In this document: positions 9,435-20,517 of the stretch, piece by piece | Layout of the letters: the number at the start of each line of letters is the position of its first letter | Numbering within the stretch: the stretch's first letter is position 1 | Source of the DNA: Euryodendron excelsum | Lineage: Eukaryota > Streptophyta > Magnoliopsida > Ericales > Pentaphylacaceae | Assembly: GCA_033060915.1 (NCBI GenBank) | Contig: CM065399.1 | Coordinates: forward strand, 10,496,001 to 10,560,000 | DNA: 64,000 nt | Direction: 5' to 3' | Notes under the pieces: model-generated | What the model saw: the letters and a program-made list of their open reading frames with translations, nothing else | Database searches by the model: none | Told to the model about the DNA's origin: nothing | Program-made: the position numbers and the translations under genes

Positions 9435-11262
9435 ATGGCAGATGCGGGTGATGACGGTTCTCAGAGGAGACGCCGCTCGGGGAAGGCGGCCCGGACCGAT
9501 TCTGCTGGCAACTCTAGTCGATCTAGAGGTCGTCGACGATCTACCGAACGATCCTCATCCAGTCAGAGTGGGCAGGGGAGTAGGCTACCTGTCGACCCTT
9601 TTCCTCCCGTTCAGCAGGCTTTTGCCGAGGAGGAGGTACCGGGCCCTGGGGATCAAGTGACCGACTATGGGAGAGCTTCTTCTAGGCATAGGCAGACGGA
9701 CGCTGACTTGGGTGATCTGCAGATACCGGACATCTCACCACTCGGGGATCTTGCCTATCACCCCAGCATGTATTCTAGACAGCACTTGCCGCCTCCGCGG
9801 GTCCGTACAGCTTTCAGAGGGCTGTTCATCAGGTGTTTGTGACCATGCAGCGGGCTGCCCCATCATATTGTGCCTTCTTGGCGAAGATCGGATTCGACGC
9901 TTTTATGGGATTACAGGCTAATTGCCTGAACCGGCATTTGGTACTGGCACTTGTTGAGAGGTGGTTCGGGGAGACTGGGACCTTTTATTTTGTCGGTTTC
10001 GAGTTAGGTCCCACTCCTTTGGATTGGGCGATTATTACAAGGCTCTCCTTTGTCGGCCGACGGATCACCCTACAGCCAGTCAGCAGGGACGAGGCCTGTT
10101 TGTTGGACTTGCCTCATCCTGAGCGTTCTGCTTTCCCGGTCTCTTGGATTAGTCAGGATTAGCGTACTTTTGCTACTGAGCCATCGCCTGCCAGGCAGGA
10201 CATCATGAGACGGCGACTTGTGTTGTATATCATCTTTAGCTGCTTCTGCAATAACAACAAGTCACTCGTACCGTGCCGTTTGGTGAGTATAGTAGCCAAT
10301 CTGGGAGCTTTGTCTGAGTTGGACTGGGGATCCTTTTCTTTTGGCTGCTTTCTTCGATCGATGCCAGTTCAGACTTCTTTTCTTTGGGGTAGCATGACTA
10401 GCTTTTGGCCTTTCCTTGTCTGGTGGAGTTACAAGTACCTGCCAGTACGTCGCCCTGCAGTTGTTGAGGATAATCTTTATCCTCGCGCTTTGAGGTGGGC
10501 TCGTAACCTGGTAGCCCAGCGATCGGAGATTACTGACTTTGTAACGCTCCGGGCTAACCTGGAGTTAATTGAGGCGAGGGATGTGACCTGGCGGCCCTTC
10601 ATTGGATCAGTCCATTACGAGACAGTCCGATACCTGGTCCCGTTGTCCTTGTCGAGAGTTGCTTTTCTCAGTGATGACACCTGGGAGTCCTATCTTGGAG
10701 AGCGACACTGGCGGCAGTTTCATGAGGAGTTCCGATCAGCAGGAGCTCCACCAAAGTATATGTTTAGAGCCCTAGTGGCAGGAGTGCCTATCCCCTACCA
10801 GGAGCACCAGCCAGGTGCCGAGTTCTTGCTTCCTTCGGATACGGATTATGCTGCACACTTTAGGGCTCATTCGGTTGGTGCCTTCACCCGGTTTGAGGTA
10901 GTAGTCGGCGGGTACGCTGTTAGCCAGGAGGTGGTTGACTTGTGGCGCCGTGCTGGAGTATATATGCCCCAGGCCGAGTTTACTGTTGTGAGAGACTAGA
11001 GAGACCAGTACCAGATGGAGCAGGACCAGTACCAGGCCGAGGTAGCTTCCCTGATGGCTCAGTTATCTCAAATGGGTGGTGGGGGGGTAATGTTATTCTT
11101 TCTTTGCTCCTTATTGCTCTGTTATTGCTTAGTTCCTTTTGTATGCAGCTGATTTTGGTTCTGTCTTCCCTGCAGGATGGTGGTGCTTCGAGTAGTTATC
11201 CTCCTCCTCCGATACTGGGTTTCGGGGATTTTAATCCAGATGATATCGACTTTGACCTGTGA
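9435..11262 (+). pseudogene. Plant mobile domain (PMD) protein gene, antisense in E1 (broken)
   Basis: ATG at 9435 follows a splice-acceptor-like TTTTCAG. The first ~130 residues are Arg/Ser-rich and disordered (RRRRSGK, SRSRGRRRS). A frameshift near 9830 moves to the frame with the PMD: LVLALVERWFGETGTFYF, then GPTPLDWAIITRLSFVGR, then SELDWGSFSFGCFL and SFWPFLVWWSYKYLPVRRP near 10400. A TAG lies at 10160-10162 and another at about 10997-10999. A second intron (11087 GT to 11175 AG, 89 nt, phase 0) joins to a short acidic last exon ending FNPDDIDFDL. PMD proteins occur in host genes (MAIN/MAIL1) and in plant transposons. It lies antisense to the element, just before its PPT. Confidence 0.82.
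11087..11175 (+). other. Putative 89-nt intron of the PMD gene
   Basis: It starts GTAATG after a run of Gly codons and ends with a pyrimidine-rich TTCCCTGCAG. Removing it joins the Gln/Glu-rich tail to the exon coding SSSYPPPPILGFGDF, with the frame kept. Confidence 0.65.
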
Positions 11263-13213
11263 GAGATGCCCCTTGTAAAGATTCTAATCCTCTTTTGCCC
11301 CTTGTTCCTGAGATGTATTGATGTTAGACAGTTTTATTTTGCATAGCTTTGTATAAGGATGGATATTTATGGTACTTAGATGCACGGATAGACAGATACA
11401 TATGATCAGAGGCATGTGATGTATGATGATGTTAGATATCTATCACATGAGTTGATGCTGATGACTTCTATTTCTACAGGGAGTTATATCCTATGTGTGC
11501 AAAGGCCATGCTGATTTTTTTTTTTTTTTAACATATGCACAGGTTAGAAATATGTTAATAGAATGACACAGGGTGCTGTTAGCCTTGTAGTCCTGGGAAT
11601 GGTAACTCCTTCCTCCTCGGGTATTTAGCCTCTCTTTTGGCTCAACCTTACCTTGATTGGATGATAGCACTTTGCACCTTTCTCAACCTTTTGATCACCT
11701 CTCACTCTCTGTCGTAGGGTTAGTGTATATGGTTATTGGGCTGAGGCTCTCGACTCTCAAAGTTTTAGCAACAACTTACCTGACCTTTGGCAGAGCGATA
11801 AGTGGCCAGTCATTTCAATCCGAGAAGACTTTGTTTAGGACCGTAATGTAGGCTCGGTTATGGGGGTTTTAGAAACAACGGGATATGCAGGCTCAAATTT
11901 GATGTTGTTTTCGATAGGGTGCAGATCCATACCATCCTTGACTACTTTTCAGTAGGATTAGCATCCTTCTTTAGTTTTGGCAGCGTATCTAGCTCATTTA
12001 GGTCAAGCAACCTGCTTTCAATCAGGGGGGACTTTAATAGGGTTGTAATGTAGGCCATGGTTTCGGGGTTTTGCAAGAAAATGGTAAAGGCTCAAACCTA
12101 TTGTTTCTACTGGGTTTCCTTGTAACCTAGGATTACCTTTAAATTTCCTTATCGCTTTTGGCCATATTCTTCTCAAGGTGAAAATAACCTTGTTCTTTCA
12201 CCCTTTCTATATACCTTTTTTAGAGAGACATGACTTTCTTCTCATTTGATCTTCTTATCATGCTTTTGAATATGACTCAATCATGACTCCTTTAGGCCTC
12301 TCCTTAGAATCATGGTTTTTTTTTTTTGGCCTCTTGCCCCTTGGCAACTCCTTTCTTTTGCTTTTTCTTTCTATTTCTTTTCTTTTCTTTTCTTTTCTTT
12401 TATGAAACGAAACAATTCTTTAAACCCTTTCCCTTGGTAGCTCAATATACCCAGTGTGGGTGGTGATCCCTAGGTTGGGGTTTTGTTAAGAAAGGATAAG
12501 TGGCTCAACGGGTTTGGCAAGGGGTTACTTTTGACTATATGGGAAATGAAATGAGAGCCTCTCTTCACTTTGAATTAGATTGCTTGATCTATAGAGCTCT
12601 CATCGTTGCCTAGCATGATAGAGGTGGACACCACTCCTAGAGTTTTCAACTATTGTCTGCCCCAGTATGGGGAAGACAGTCTTGGATCAGGGTTGACAAA
12701 GAAAATTTTCGCTTTCCGCGAGGCACTAGGGGTTAAGCAAATGGAATATAAGCACATTTGTTTATTTATTCAGTTATTTATTCTTTATATGTGGGGGAAT
12801 GAAAGATGGCTTCTTTTCATTTTGATAAACTGGCCACACATCGCTTAGCCTTAGAGTCTTGCAAGTGCTGCCTTTGGGTAGTATCCTCACTCATCCTTAT
12901 CCTCTCTCTCTCTGTGGAACGCTGATCATTCGGTGAGTGGTTAACTCATGCTATCATCCCTTCAAGTTGGATCATTCCATAAGATAAACCATGCCCCTTG
13001 CGTAGAAAGTAGTCACTATTTCCCAGGGAAGACAAGACAACAACAGTGGAATAAAAGACTGTTATTTGATTATTATTATTATTTTTACGGAAAGCATAAA
13101 ATTCTTAAACAATAAGAAGATGTAAACATGAATTTAAAGACAGGAAGTAAGAGGGATAGAAAGAAAGTGGGCGACAACACCCCTCTCTTGTACACTTTTG
13201 CAAGGAATCCATT
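11263..13213 (-). other. Non-coding spacer of E1 between gag and the antisense gene; pol missing
   Basis: No pol motif is visible on either strand. The stretch 12421-12610 matches, inverted, the sequence just after integrase in element A (25260-25440), so pol was lost between gag and this point. There are a (TTTTC)n run at 12380-12402, T runs near 11515 and 12310, and two related ~60-base segments about 200 bases apart (near 11845 and 12045, each with gtaatgtaggc). About 600 bases next to gag (12611-13213) were not matched to anything. Confidence 0.65.
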
Positions 13214-15219
13214 TTAGTACGGCTTTAGGACAATTCCCACTTCTTCGATGCTCCATTTGTGACCTAGATCCCTGGCTAAGGCGAGACAAGCAAAAGCTTC
13301 TCCTAGAGCTCCAAAGACGTTGACACTGTTGATGCGGTTGTCAGCCTCCTTCTTGTTCTTTGCAGCGGGTTCTTCTGTAAATAGGGTCACCAGCTCACCC
13401 CCTTCCAATTCGAATGGCTCTGCTTGTTCTCTTGACTCTTCTAGTCCCCAACCCATGTCTTCATAGTTGTACTCAGTTACGGTCCAAGGGTTTTCCAGCA
13501 AGTGACTTTCAACTGCGGCATACTTCGAGTGTAGAAATTCATCACCCCACCCATCAGCAGTTATGCTTTTGATGTGTTCTTCCTTTGGCAACATTGGCTC
13601 CTCAATGGGCCAGTCAGAAGCATCAGGCACCTCATCAGGGTTGTAGAGATAAATTGGGCATAGTGGGGGATCTTCCTTCCAGTCACTTTCTTCATCGGCC
13701 TCCCAATCGCTCTCATAACCTTCGGCCTCAAACTTGTCGATTTCTCCTTCGCCTCCCATCTCTACTAGTATCAGATTGACGGTGTGATCCGGCAGAGGGT
13801 TAGCAGTCACATTGGAAGTGGGAGTAGGTTTTACCGGCTGCAGATCAATGGTTTTATTGTCGATCAGGTCTTGAATCTTGTGCTTGAGAGCAAAGCAACT
13901 TTCGGTGTCATGCCCCTGGCCACTTGAATGATATTCACATGTAAGAGCGGCATTAAAGGTCGGGGGCAGAGGGCTTGGCAATAGGCGAGCAGGGACGGGC
14001 TTCAAGATGTTGTTCTTTAGAAGGCTATGGTAGCCCTCGGTTTGGGTGCAGGCTAAGGCGTCGAAGGTACGGATGCGTCTAGCGGGTCTATTAAAGTTGG
14101 GTCGTGCCCCAGCGGAACCATAGTTTGGGGTTGGAGCAAGCATGGTCAAGGTGGGCAAGGGTAGGATTGGGGGTGATTGTAGCGGGGTCGGTATTGGGGT
14201 GGTTGGCTAGGCAAAATAGAAGACACTTCGCTTTCCTTCCTGATCGTGCCCCTCGTAGTAGCCACCTTCTTGGCTATGTTGGTGGTATTTTCTCCAGTCT
14301 TAGCATAGGGATCTGTGATTCTTCCTATCTTGAGGCCGTTTTCTATCGTTTCCCCTTGCATGATGAGTTCAGAGAAGCTTTTTCCCACGCTTGTGTAGAG
14401 CTTCTCATAGAATATACCTTGGAAAGTATGTACGAATAGTTGTACGTACTCCTTCTCCTCCAATGGGGAATTAACTTGTGTAGTGGCCTCCCTCCATCTT
14501 AGGGCGTATGCTTTAAAGCTCTCTTTCTCACCCTTGCTCATCGTCATCAAGGACCATCGATCAGAAGTGAGGTTGATGTTATGACGGTATTGGGCTTTAA
14601 ATGCATTGACTAGCTCCATCCAGGTTGTGATCTTCCTTAAGTCCAAACGAGTGAATCATTGCAGAGCCGACCTGGTGAAGCTGTGTTAGAATAACTGCAT
14701 AAGGAGCTTCGGGTCGTTGCCATGTCCACTATGTGCTCCAGCATATAGACGTAGATGAGCAACGGGGTTACCGGTACTGTCGTACTTTTGAAAGTCAGGC
14801 ATTTTAAACTTAGCAGGCCTCGGGTGGTCAGGGAAGAAACAGAGCTCATCATTGGAAGTGAACCCATAAGTATCGTGGCCATGGAGACTTCGCAACGAAT
14901 CTTCCAATCCTTGGATTTTTAGACTGAGAAGGTCTAGAGAGGCCTTCTTTATAGCAGGTGAAAGTAATATGGTCTCTTCTCCTTCAGTGTTGACCCCTTT
15001 GGCGTCTTCCTTAGCCCTCCCAGCACTGTCGAACTGAAGCATGATCCTTGGATTAGCGGATTCAAGTTCTTTAGATGAAATCATTAATGATGATGGGACC
15101 GCAGTAGCATCCTTTATGGCCAGAGTTTGAATGAGTTTGAGCATCTCATCCATCTTCGTCCTCATTTCATTAACTTCCTCTCGAGAGACTTGAGAGGATT
15201 CTTCAGGGTTAGCAGCCAT
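13214..15219 (-). pseudogene. gag of E1 with acidic C-terminal extension (broken)
   Basis: ATG at 15219 (MAANPEESSQVSREEV) opens a coiled-coil-like N terminus. The capsid region follows, with LRKITTWMELVNAFKAQY and SFKAYALRWREATTQV near 14640-14500. Two stops (TAA and TGA) lie between 14686 and 14647, and a frameshift falls near 14150. The third segment has TFDALACTQTEGYHSLL, then a zinc-knuckle-like C-x2-H...GHDTESC at about 13898-13942. After that comes a ~200-residue Glu/Asp/Trp-rich tail ending GIVLKPY, which I do not recognise. Gag forms the particle and packages RNA. A splice-acceptor-like TTTACAG (intron end 15309) lies 90 bases upstream. Confidence 0.82.
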
Positions 15220-16743
15220 CAGTGATGCTTTGTGTTGAGTGATAATAGGATCCCTAGGTAGATGTTGCCTCTTTTTGGGAGCAATGTTGACTTAGTGCGA
15301 GGTGACTTCTGTAAATAGAAAGAAAAAGACAAAAACACAAGTCACAAGTTAGTTTTTGGTTTTTAGAGAACTTTATGCAATGCATATCCTAGGGTGCCCC
15401 CTTTTTAAGAGGGAAACTAACATGATGTATTGGCCCACGCTTGGAGATAGGGGACTTGCCCCTGTATGTAGAAACCTTACCGTCAGGTAAACACCTTCAA
15501 TCATCCATGCATTCATTCATAAAAATAAAGAAGTACATTAAATTTTGGGTTTGAGATACAAAAGAATTGAAATACATTTTAATAGGGGAAGGGGGAACAT
15601 TTTCCTTTAGACTTCCACCTATCTACTTTTACAAAGGGAGACCCTAAACTACTCTTGAGTCTTCGGATTCGCCTTCCTAGGATTTGATGTCGAGGAGGTC
15701 GCTGAGAGACCTTGTTGATTGATTGCCCCTTGTCTTCTTGGCAACCCTATCTCCGTGAGCATAGAGGGATTGGGGCCCCTCTTATGAAATGGATTGGTGT
15801 GCATGCCATGAGTCCTTGGGGTTACACGGGAACCCTTAGGGTTTGGGTAGGTTTAATGCAAGGGAGAGTAACCTTGGTGTCACTCTCAACGGGTTGATCA
15901 TATGCATGAGAATGCAGTGACTTGAGTTACTTGGAACTCTTGTCTTGACATGGGATATTGGATGCATGAACATGAATATGCAAAAAGTATAAGGAGAGAA
16001 GGTACAATTGAAGTAAATATGCATGCATGAACAGTTAGACAGGCATTATAACAATATAAATACAGTCAGTATAACAGCAGGAATAGACAAGTATGAATGA
16101 AAGTAAGAGCAGTCGCCCTTTCCTCCGTGATTTTGAAAACGGTGCTCGTGTCTTAAATTCGGCAGAGGTTCGGCTATGCATGGTGTTTATATGAGTATGA
16201 GGTTGAGGGTTGACTAATGCGTCCTAAAAAAGCTCGGTCCCCGGATCTTCAAACCTAGGCCCACTCCCCGAGGTGGTGCCATGATCAGTTGGTGATCCGA
16301 GCGGGGGAACCATCAAGAGGCCGTAGGCGAAGAAACTAACACAGCATCTTGCCCACAACCAATATACCGTTCCCCCTTTCTAACTAGAAAGGACATATCA
16401 GGGTATGCAAGTATGCAGAATGCAAGTGCACATGCAATGTGTGTGTGATTTTTAAAAGTGGAGGAAAGGGTCCAACAACTCCCATTCATCCTGTACATCA
16501 CATTCATGCAAAGCAGTTAATAAAATTTAAACAAAATGTGTACCTACAAGACAAAGATGCAAGTGTTAGTATGTGGATAACAAACATAATACAAGATAAT
16601 ATGAATAAATGCATGTTTCTTTGAAAACAATTTTGAAAATCTAGTTTTGAAAATTTAAAGTGAATAGGATTGAACCAAGTTAATTGAAGACTCTACATGG
16701 GTGGAGGGTAAAGGGACATGACTATGGCCTAACCCTCTAAGTG
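15220..16743 (-). other. Untranslated leader of E1 between PBS and gag
   Basis: About 1.5 kb without a supported gene. The part 15300-15990 is homologous to positions 1-660 of element A. On the sense strand a T-rich tract with TTTACAG precedes gag. Confidence 0.75.
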
Positions 16744-16761
16744 TCCCCAGTAGAGTCGCCA
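16744..16761 (-). other. Primer-binding site of E1
   Basis: On the minus strand TGGCGACTCTACTGGGGA starts two bases after the 5' LTR terminus CGACA. It begins TGG, complementary to a tRNA CCA end. I could not name the tRNA with certainty. Its place fixes the element orientation. Confidence 0.88.
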
Positions 16762-19700
16762 GCTGTCGCGCTCAGATTTTTCGCACTCGACGAATACTCA
16801 CACAAGTGGGAAAAATACTGTACTCTCTCGTTAGAACTCACTCTCCTAAAAGAATGAGTGCGACTAAGTTTGAATTGAAAAATTGATTTGAATAAAGGGC
16901 TTTTGAAAAAGATTTGGAATCGCCACCTAACTTGATTAAGGTGAGTTAGGTCACCTAAAAACTAAAAATAATCCGAAGACTACACTTAGGGTTTTGAAAA
17001 ACGATTTTGAAAATATCTCCTCAAGAGAGGGTTTTTAAGAAAACAGGTTGTTTGGCAACCTTTGGAAAACATTTAGCCCTTTTTGAAAAATAACTCATTT
17101 TTGGTCTTTGAAATCAGTGATCTAGGTTCGGAGGTTGGTTACGTGTAGGGAAGGTGCACTAAGCTATCACCCTGCCCCGCCCTTTCGGTACCTACGTGTC
17201 AATCTACCCTAGCTTCACCTACGAGTGCCTTTAACTAACTATTGACCAATCCTATCTACTTTGAAAAACAATGCTTGAAAAGAAACTAACATGATGCATG
17301 ATATGAAAGTGCAAGTTAAGAGAATTGAAAAATAGATTTGAAAAAAGATTGATTTGAAATTGATTTGATTTGAAAATAGATTTGAAGAGATGGAATTGAA
17401 ATTGGAAAGTTTGAAAATTGGAAATAGAAATTTAAAAATAGAAATTTTGAAATTTGAATTTTGAATGTAGATTGGAATTTGAGATTTGAAAAATGTGGAG
17501 ACCACACCCATGAGAGTGGAATTGAAAGTTTGAAAAGTGTTGTGACCGCACCTATGAAGGTTGCCTACGTATCCCTTTGGGAGAATCAGGTCAGTCGTAG
17601 TTCGAACAAGAGTCCGATTCAAATAGAAGAGTTGATTTGAAGAAGGAGATTGAATTGGAAATTGAATTAAAAAATTGAGAGATTGAACTTTGAACGGAGG
17701 ATTGAAATTTGGAATTTGGAATTTTGGAATTGAAAAGATTAAATTTTGATTTGAAAAGATCGAACTTGGAAGAGAGAGATTTAGACTTATTTTCAAAAGA
17801 CGAAGGTTTAGGAAACCTAGACTTAGGAAAGAGAAGAGACTTAGGAAAGATTTGACTTGGCTTGGAAGATTTAGGAAATTAGGAAGAATTGGATTTAGGA
17901 AATGTTCAAATTAGGAAAGTTCCAAATTAGGAAAGCTTTGAATTAGGAAAGTTTCATTTTTGGAAAGTTCAGCAATTAGGAAAGTTTTGAAAATTGGAAA
18001 GTTTTGTTTTAAGAAAGTTCCCAAATTAGGAAAGTTTTGAAATAAGGAAGTTTTGAAAATTGGAATGTTTTGTTTTAAGAAAATTCCCAAATTAGGAAAG
18101 TGTTGAATTTAGAAATGTTTTGAATTAGGAAAAGTTTAGTTTAAAAAAGGTTTAGAATTTGGAAAGTTTCAATTTAAGAAAGTTTTGAATTTGGAAAGCT
18201 TAAAATTTTACAAAGATTTTAAATTAGAAAAGATTTAGAAAAGGTTTGAATTAAGAAAATTTCAACATAAGAAAGTTTTTAAATTAAGAAAGTTTTGAAA
18301 GTTGGAAAGGAAGTTTTGAAAATAAGAAGGCGTTGAGTTTAAAAAGTTTTGAAATTTAGAAGGATTTGAAATTTGAAAAGTTTAGGATTTAGAAAGTTTT
18401 AGAGTTTTAGAAGATCTCGAGATTAGGAGAGGTTTGAGTTTAGGAAAGATTTGAAAGCTTGAGTTTGGAAAGTTAAGATTTGAGAAGAGGGTAGAATTAG
18501 GAAATGGTTGAATTAGGAAAGATTTGAAAGTTGATTTTTAAAATTTAGGAAAGATTTTTATATTCAAGTTTTGAAAGCTTAAGGTTTAGGGAAGTGAGAA
18601 GATTAAGAAAGATTCGATTTAGGAAATATTTAGATTTTGAAATTTAAGGAAAGATTTAAAGTTTAGGTTTAAGAAACTTATGGTTTAAGAAGGTAGGAAA
18701 TTAGGAAGGAGTTGAATTAAGAAAGGTTTGGATTAGAAAGGGATTGGATTTGGTTTCTAAAAGCAAAGGTTTGATTTTGTTTCCAAAAACGGAGGATTGG
18801 ATTTGGTTTCCTAAACGGAAAGATTTGATTTGGTTTCCTAAAGGGAAGATTCGATTTGGCAAGAATTTGGAAAGGGAGATTCTAGAAACCCTAGATTTGG
18901 AAAATGTAGAATTTTAACGTAGAAAAGAGGTTTTGGAAACATGTATAGTTTGGATGTAAAAACAAGAGGTTTTAGAAACCTAGATTTGGGGCAAAGTTTG
19001 AAAATCATATTTTTGAAAAAAAAATTAGGGTTTCCTAATTGTGGGTTTTAGGGCTTGACTTGGGGTCTAAGGAAAGAGGATTTTTGGAAAGTGCGTTTTT
19101 GGAAACGAAGGTTTTCTAGAAGGGAATCCTAGGGAGGAGTTTTTGGAAAGTGAATTTGAAGATGGAGTTTTTAGAAAAAGATTTTAAAGAGAAGGAGTTT
19201 TGGAAAGTGTGTTTTTGGAAACATAGATTTTAGAAGTAAAATCCTAGAGGAGAGTTTCTAGAAGGAAGATTTTGGAAAGAGAGTTTTTTAGAAAGATTTT
19301 TGGAAGGAGATTGTTGGAGAGAGTTTTTTAGGAAAATGAATTTAGGGAGTGTTTTTAGAAAGTGAATTTTGAGGAGAAAGAGTTTTTGGAAAGGAGTTAA
19401 AAAAAAAGGAAGGTTTGAAAAAATAGATTTTGGGAGGGAGTTTTTGAAAACAATTTTGAAAAGAAGAGTCTTTGGGAAGTATGTTGAAAAAGAAGATTTT
19501 TTAGGAAGAAATTTTTGAAGAGAGAGTTTTTGAAAGGTGTAAAAACATCTCACTTTCCTAAAGCAACTCTAATCATAAGAGGGTTAGAACCACTTTAGGA
19601 AAGCGGTTTTGAAAACAACAAGATTTGAAAATATAGACCGTATTGGTCACTTTGAATGTAACACTTTCCTAAAGAAACCCTAGCCATGGAAATGCTAGAA

Positions 19701-20435
19701 TCACTCTAGGATTGTGATTTTGAAAACAAGTTTTTGAAAAGAAAATTTTGATACAATTTTGAAAACAAATTTGAAAACGGCTTTGAAAATGAGTTTGAAA
19801 ACGAATTTTGGAAGATGCAAGACTATGATATGCACAATGCAATTTGGGGTCGTGAACATACAAGGCTAAGGCTTCACCACATAATCAAGGGGGCCGGACC
19901 CACGTGGTCTCTGGTTAGACTAGAAGAAAGCCCCCGACACGGTGACTCTCAAATAGCCCAATCCTACACATGGACCGGGAATCCCCTTGTTTCAAGCATG
20001 CAAAGAAAGGGGGGGGGGGGAAAGAGATGGGGGATTAAAATAGAGAAAACCCAAGTGGGTTAGGAGAGAGAAGAGAGAGGGGGGAAGTGCGAAAATTTAA
20101 ATAGGGAGCCTACCGTATGTCTTGTTATTTTGCGTGCCTTGCTTTCTTCGGTCTTCAGTCTTCGTCTTGATCTTCACCTTCAGTCTTCAAGAGTTGTCTT
20201 CAAGCTTCAAACTTCAGATAATGACTCTTCAAGTCTTCGAAGGAGGGTTGAAGGTTAGTGTATGAGTGTATGGGGATGTATAGGAGTGTATAGGAGGCTA
20301 GGGTTTAGTGTATAGTGGGTAGGGTTTGGAAAACCTAGGGAAGCTAGGGTTTAGGAGGTGCTCGAGCTTTGTATATCGAATTATATGATTTTTAGGTTGA
20401 ATTTGCGGATCCTTTTCACATTGAATGAGGCTCTG

Positions 20436-20443
20436 TATTAATA
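20436..20443 (-). promoter_or_regulatory. TATA region of E1 5' LTR, altered
   Basis: The minus strand reads TTTATTAATACAGAG where sibling LTRs read CTATAAATACAGAG. The box is changed in the copy that would drive E1 transcription. Confidence 0.55.
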
Positions 20444-20498
20444 AAGATTGGACAACACCAGCGCTTGTTGCAGTGGTGCCAGGCCAAAGTTTACACTA

Positions 20499-20517
20499 GC
20501 GCCACTAGTAGTGGCGC
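20499..20517. promoter_or_regulatory. Perfect palindrome with GGCGC arms upstream of TATA
   Basis: GCGCCACTA and TAGTGGCGC are perfect 9-base inverted arms around one G. It lies about 60 bases upstream of the TATA region in sense direction. Equivalents are at 31095-31117, 45834-45856 and 57970-57988. Confidence 0.75.

Noticed and set aside
9435..11262. Host PMD gene (MAIN/MAIL1-like) captured recently
   Set aside because: It has a leader and intron homologous to the antisense slot in A and is frameshifted with stops; it belongs to the element. Ancient capture remains possible.
11263..13213. Hidden pol remnant in E1
   Set aside because: No RT, RNase H or integrase motif is found on either strand; only post-integrase spacer homology.
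13585..14439. Plus-strand frames at 13585-13779 and 14104-14439
   Set aside because: They are shadows opposite the E1 gag.
17239..17796. 185-codon minus frame rich in Phe, Ser, Asn and Ile (and similar frames at 3399-3734, 19230-19553, 32079-32384, 33555-33875, 60796-61090)
   Set aside because: They are translations of the low-complexity LTR tract; positions and lengths differ between LTR copies and no domain is seen.
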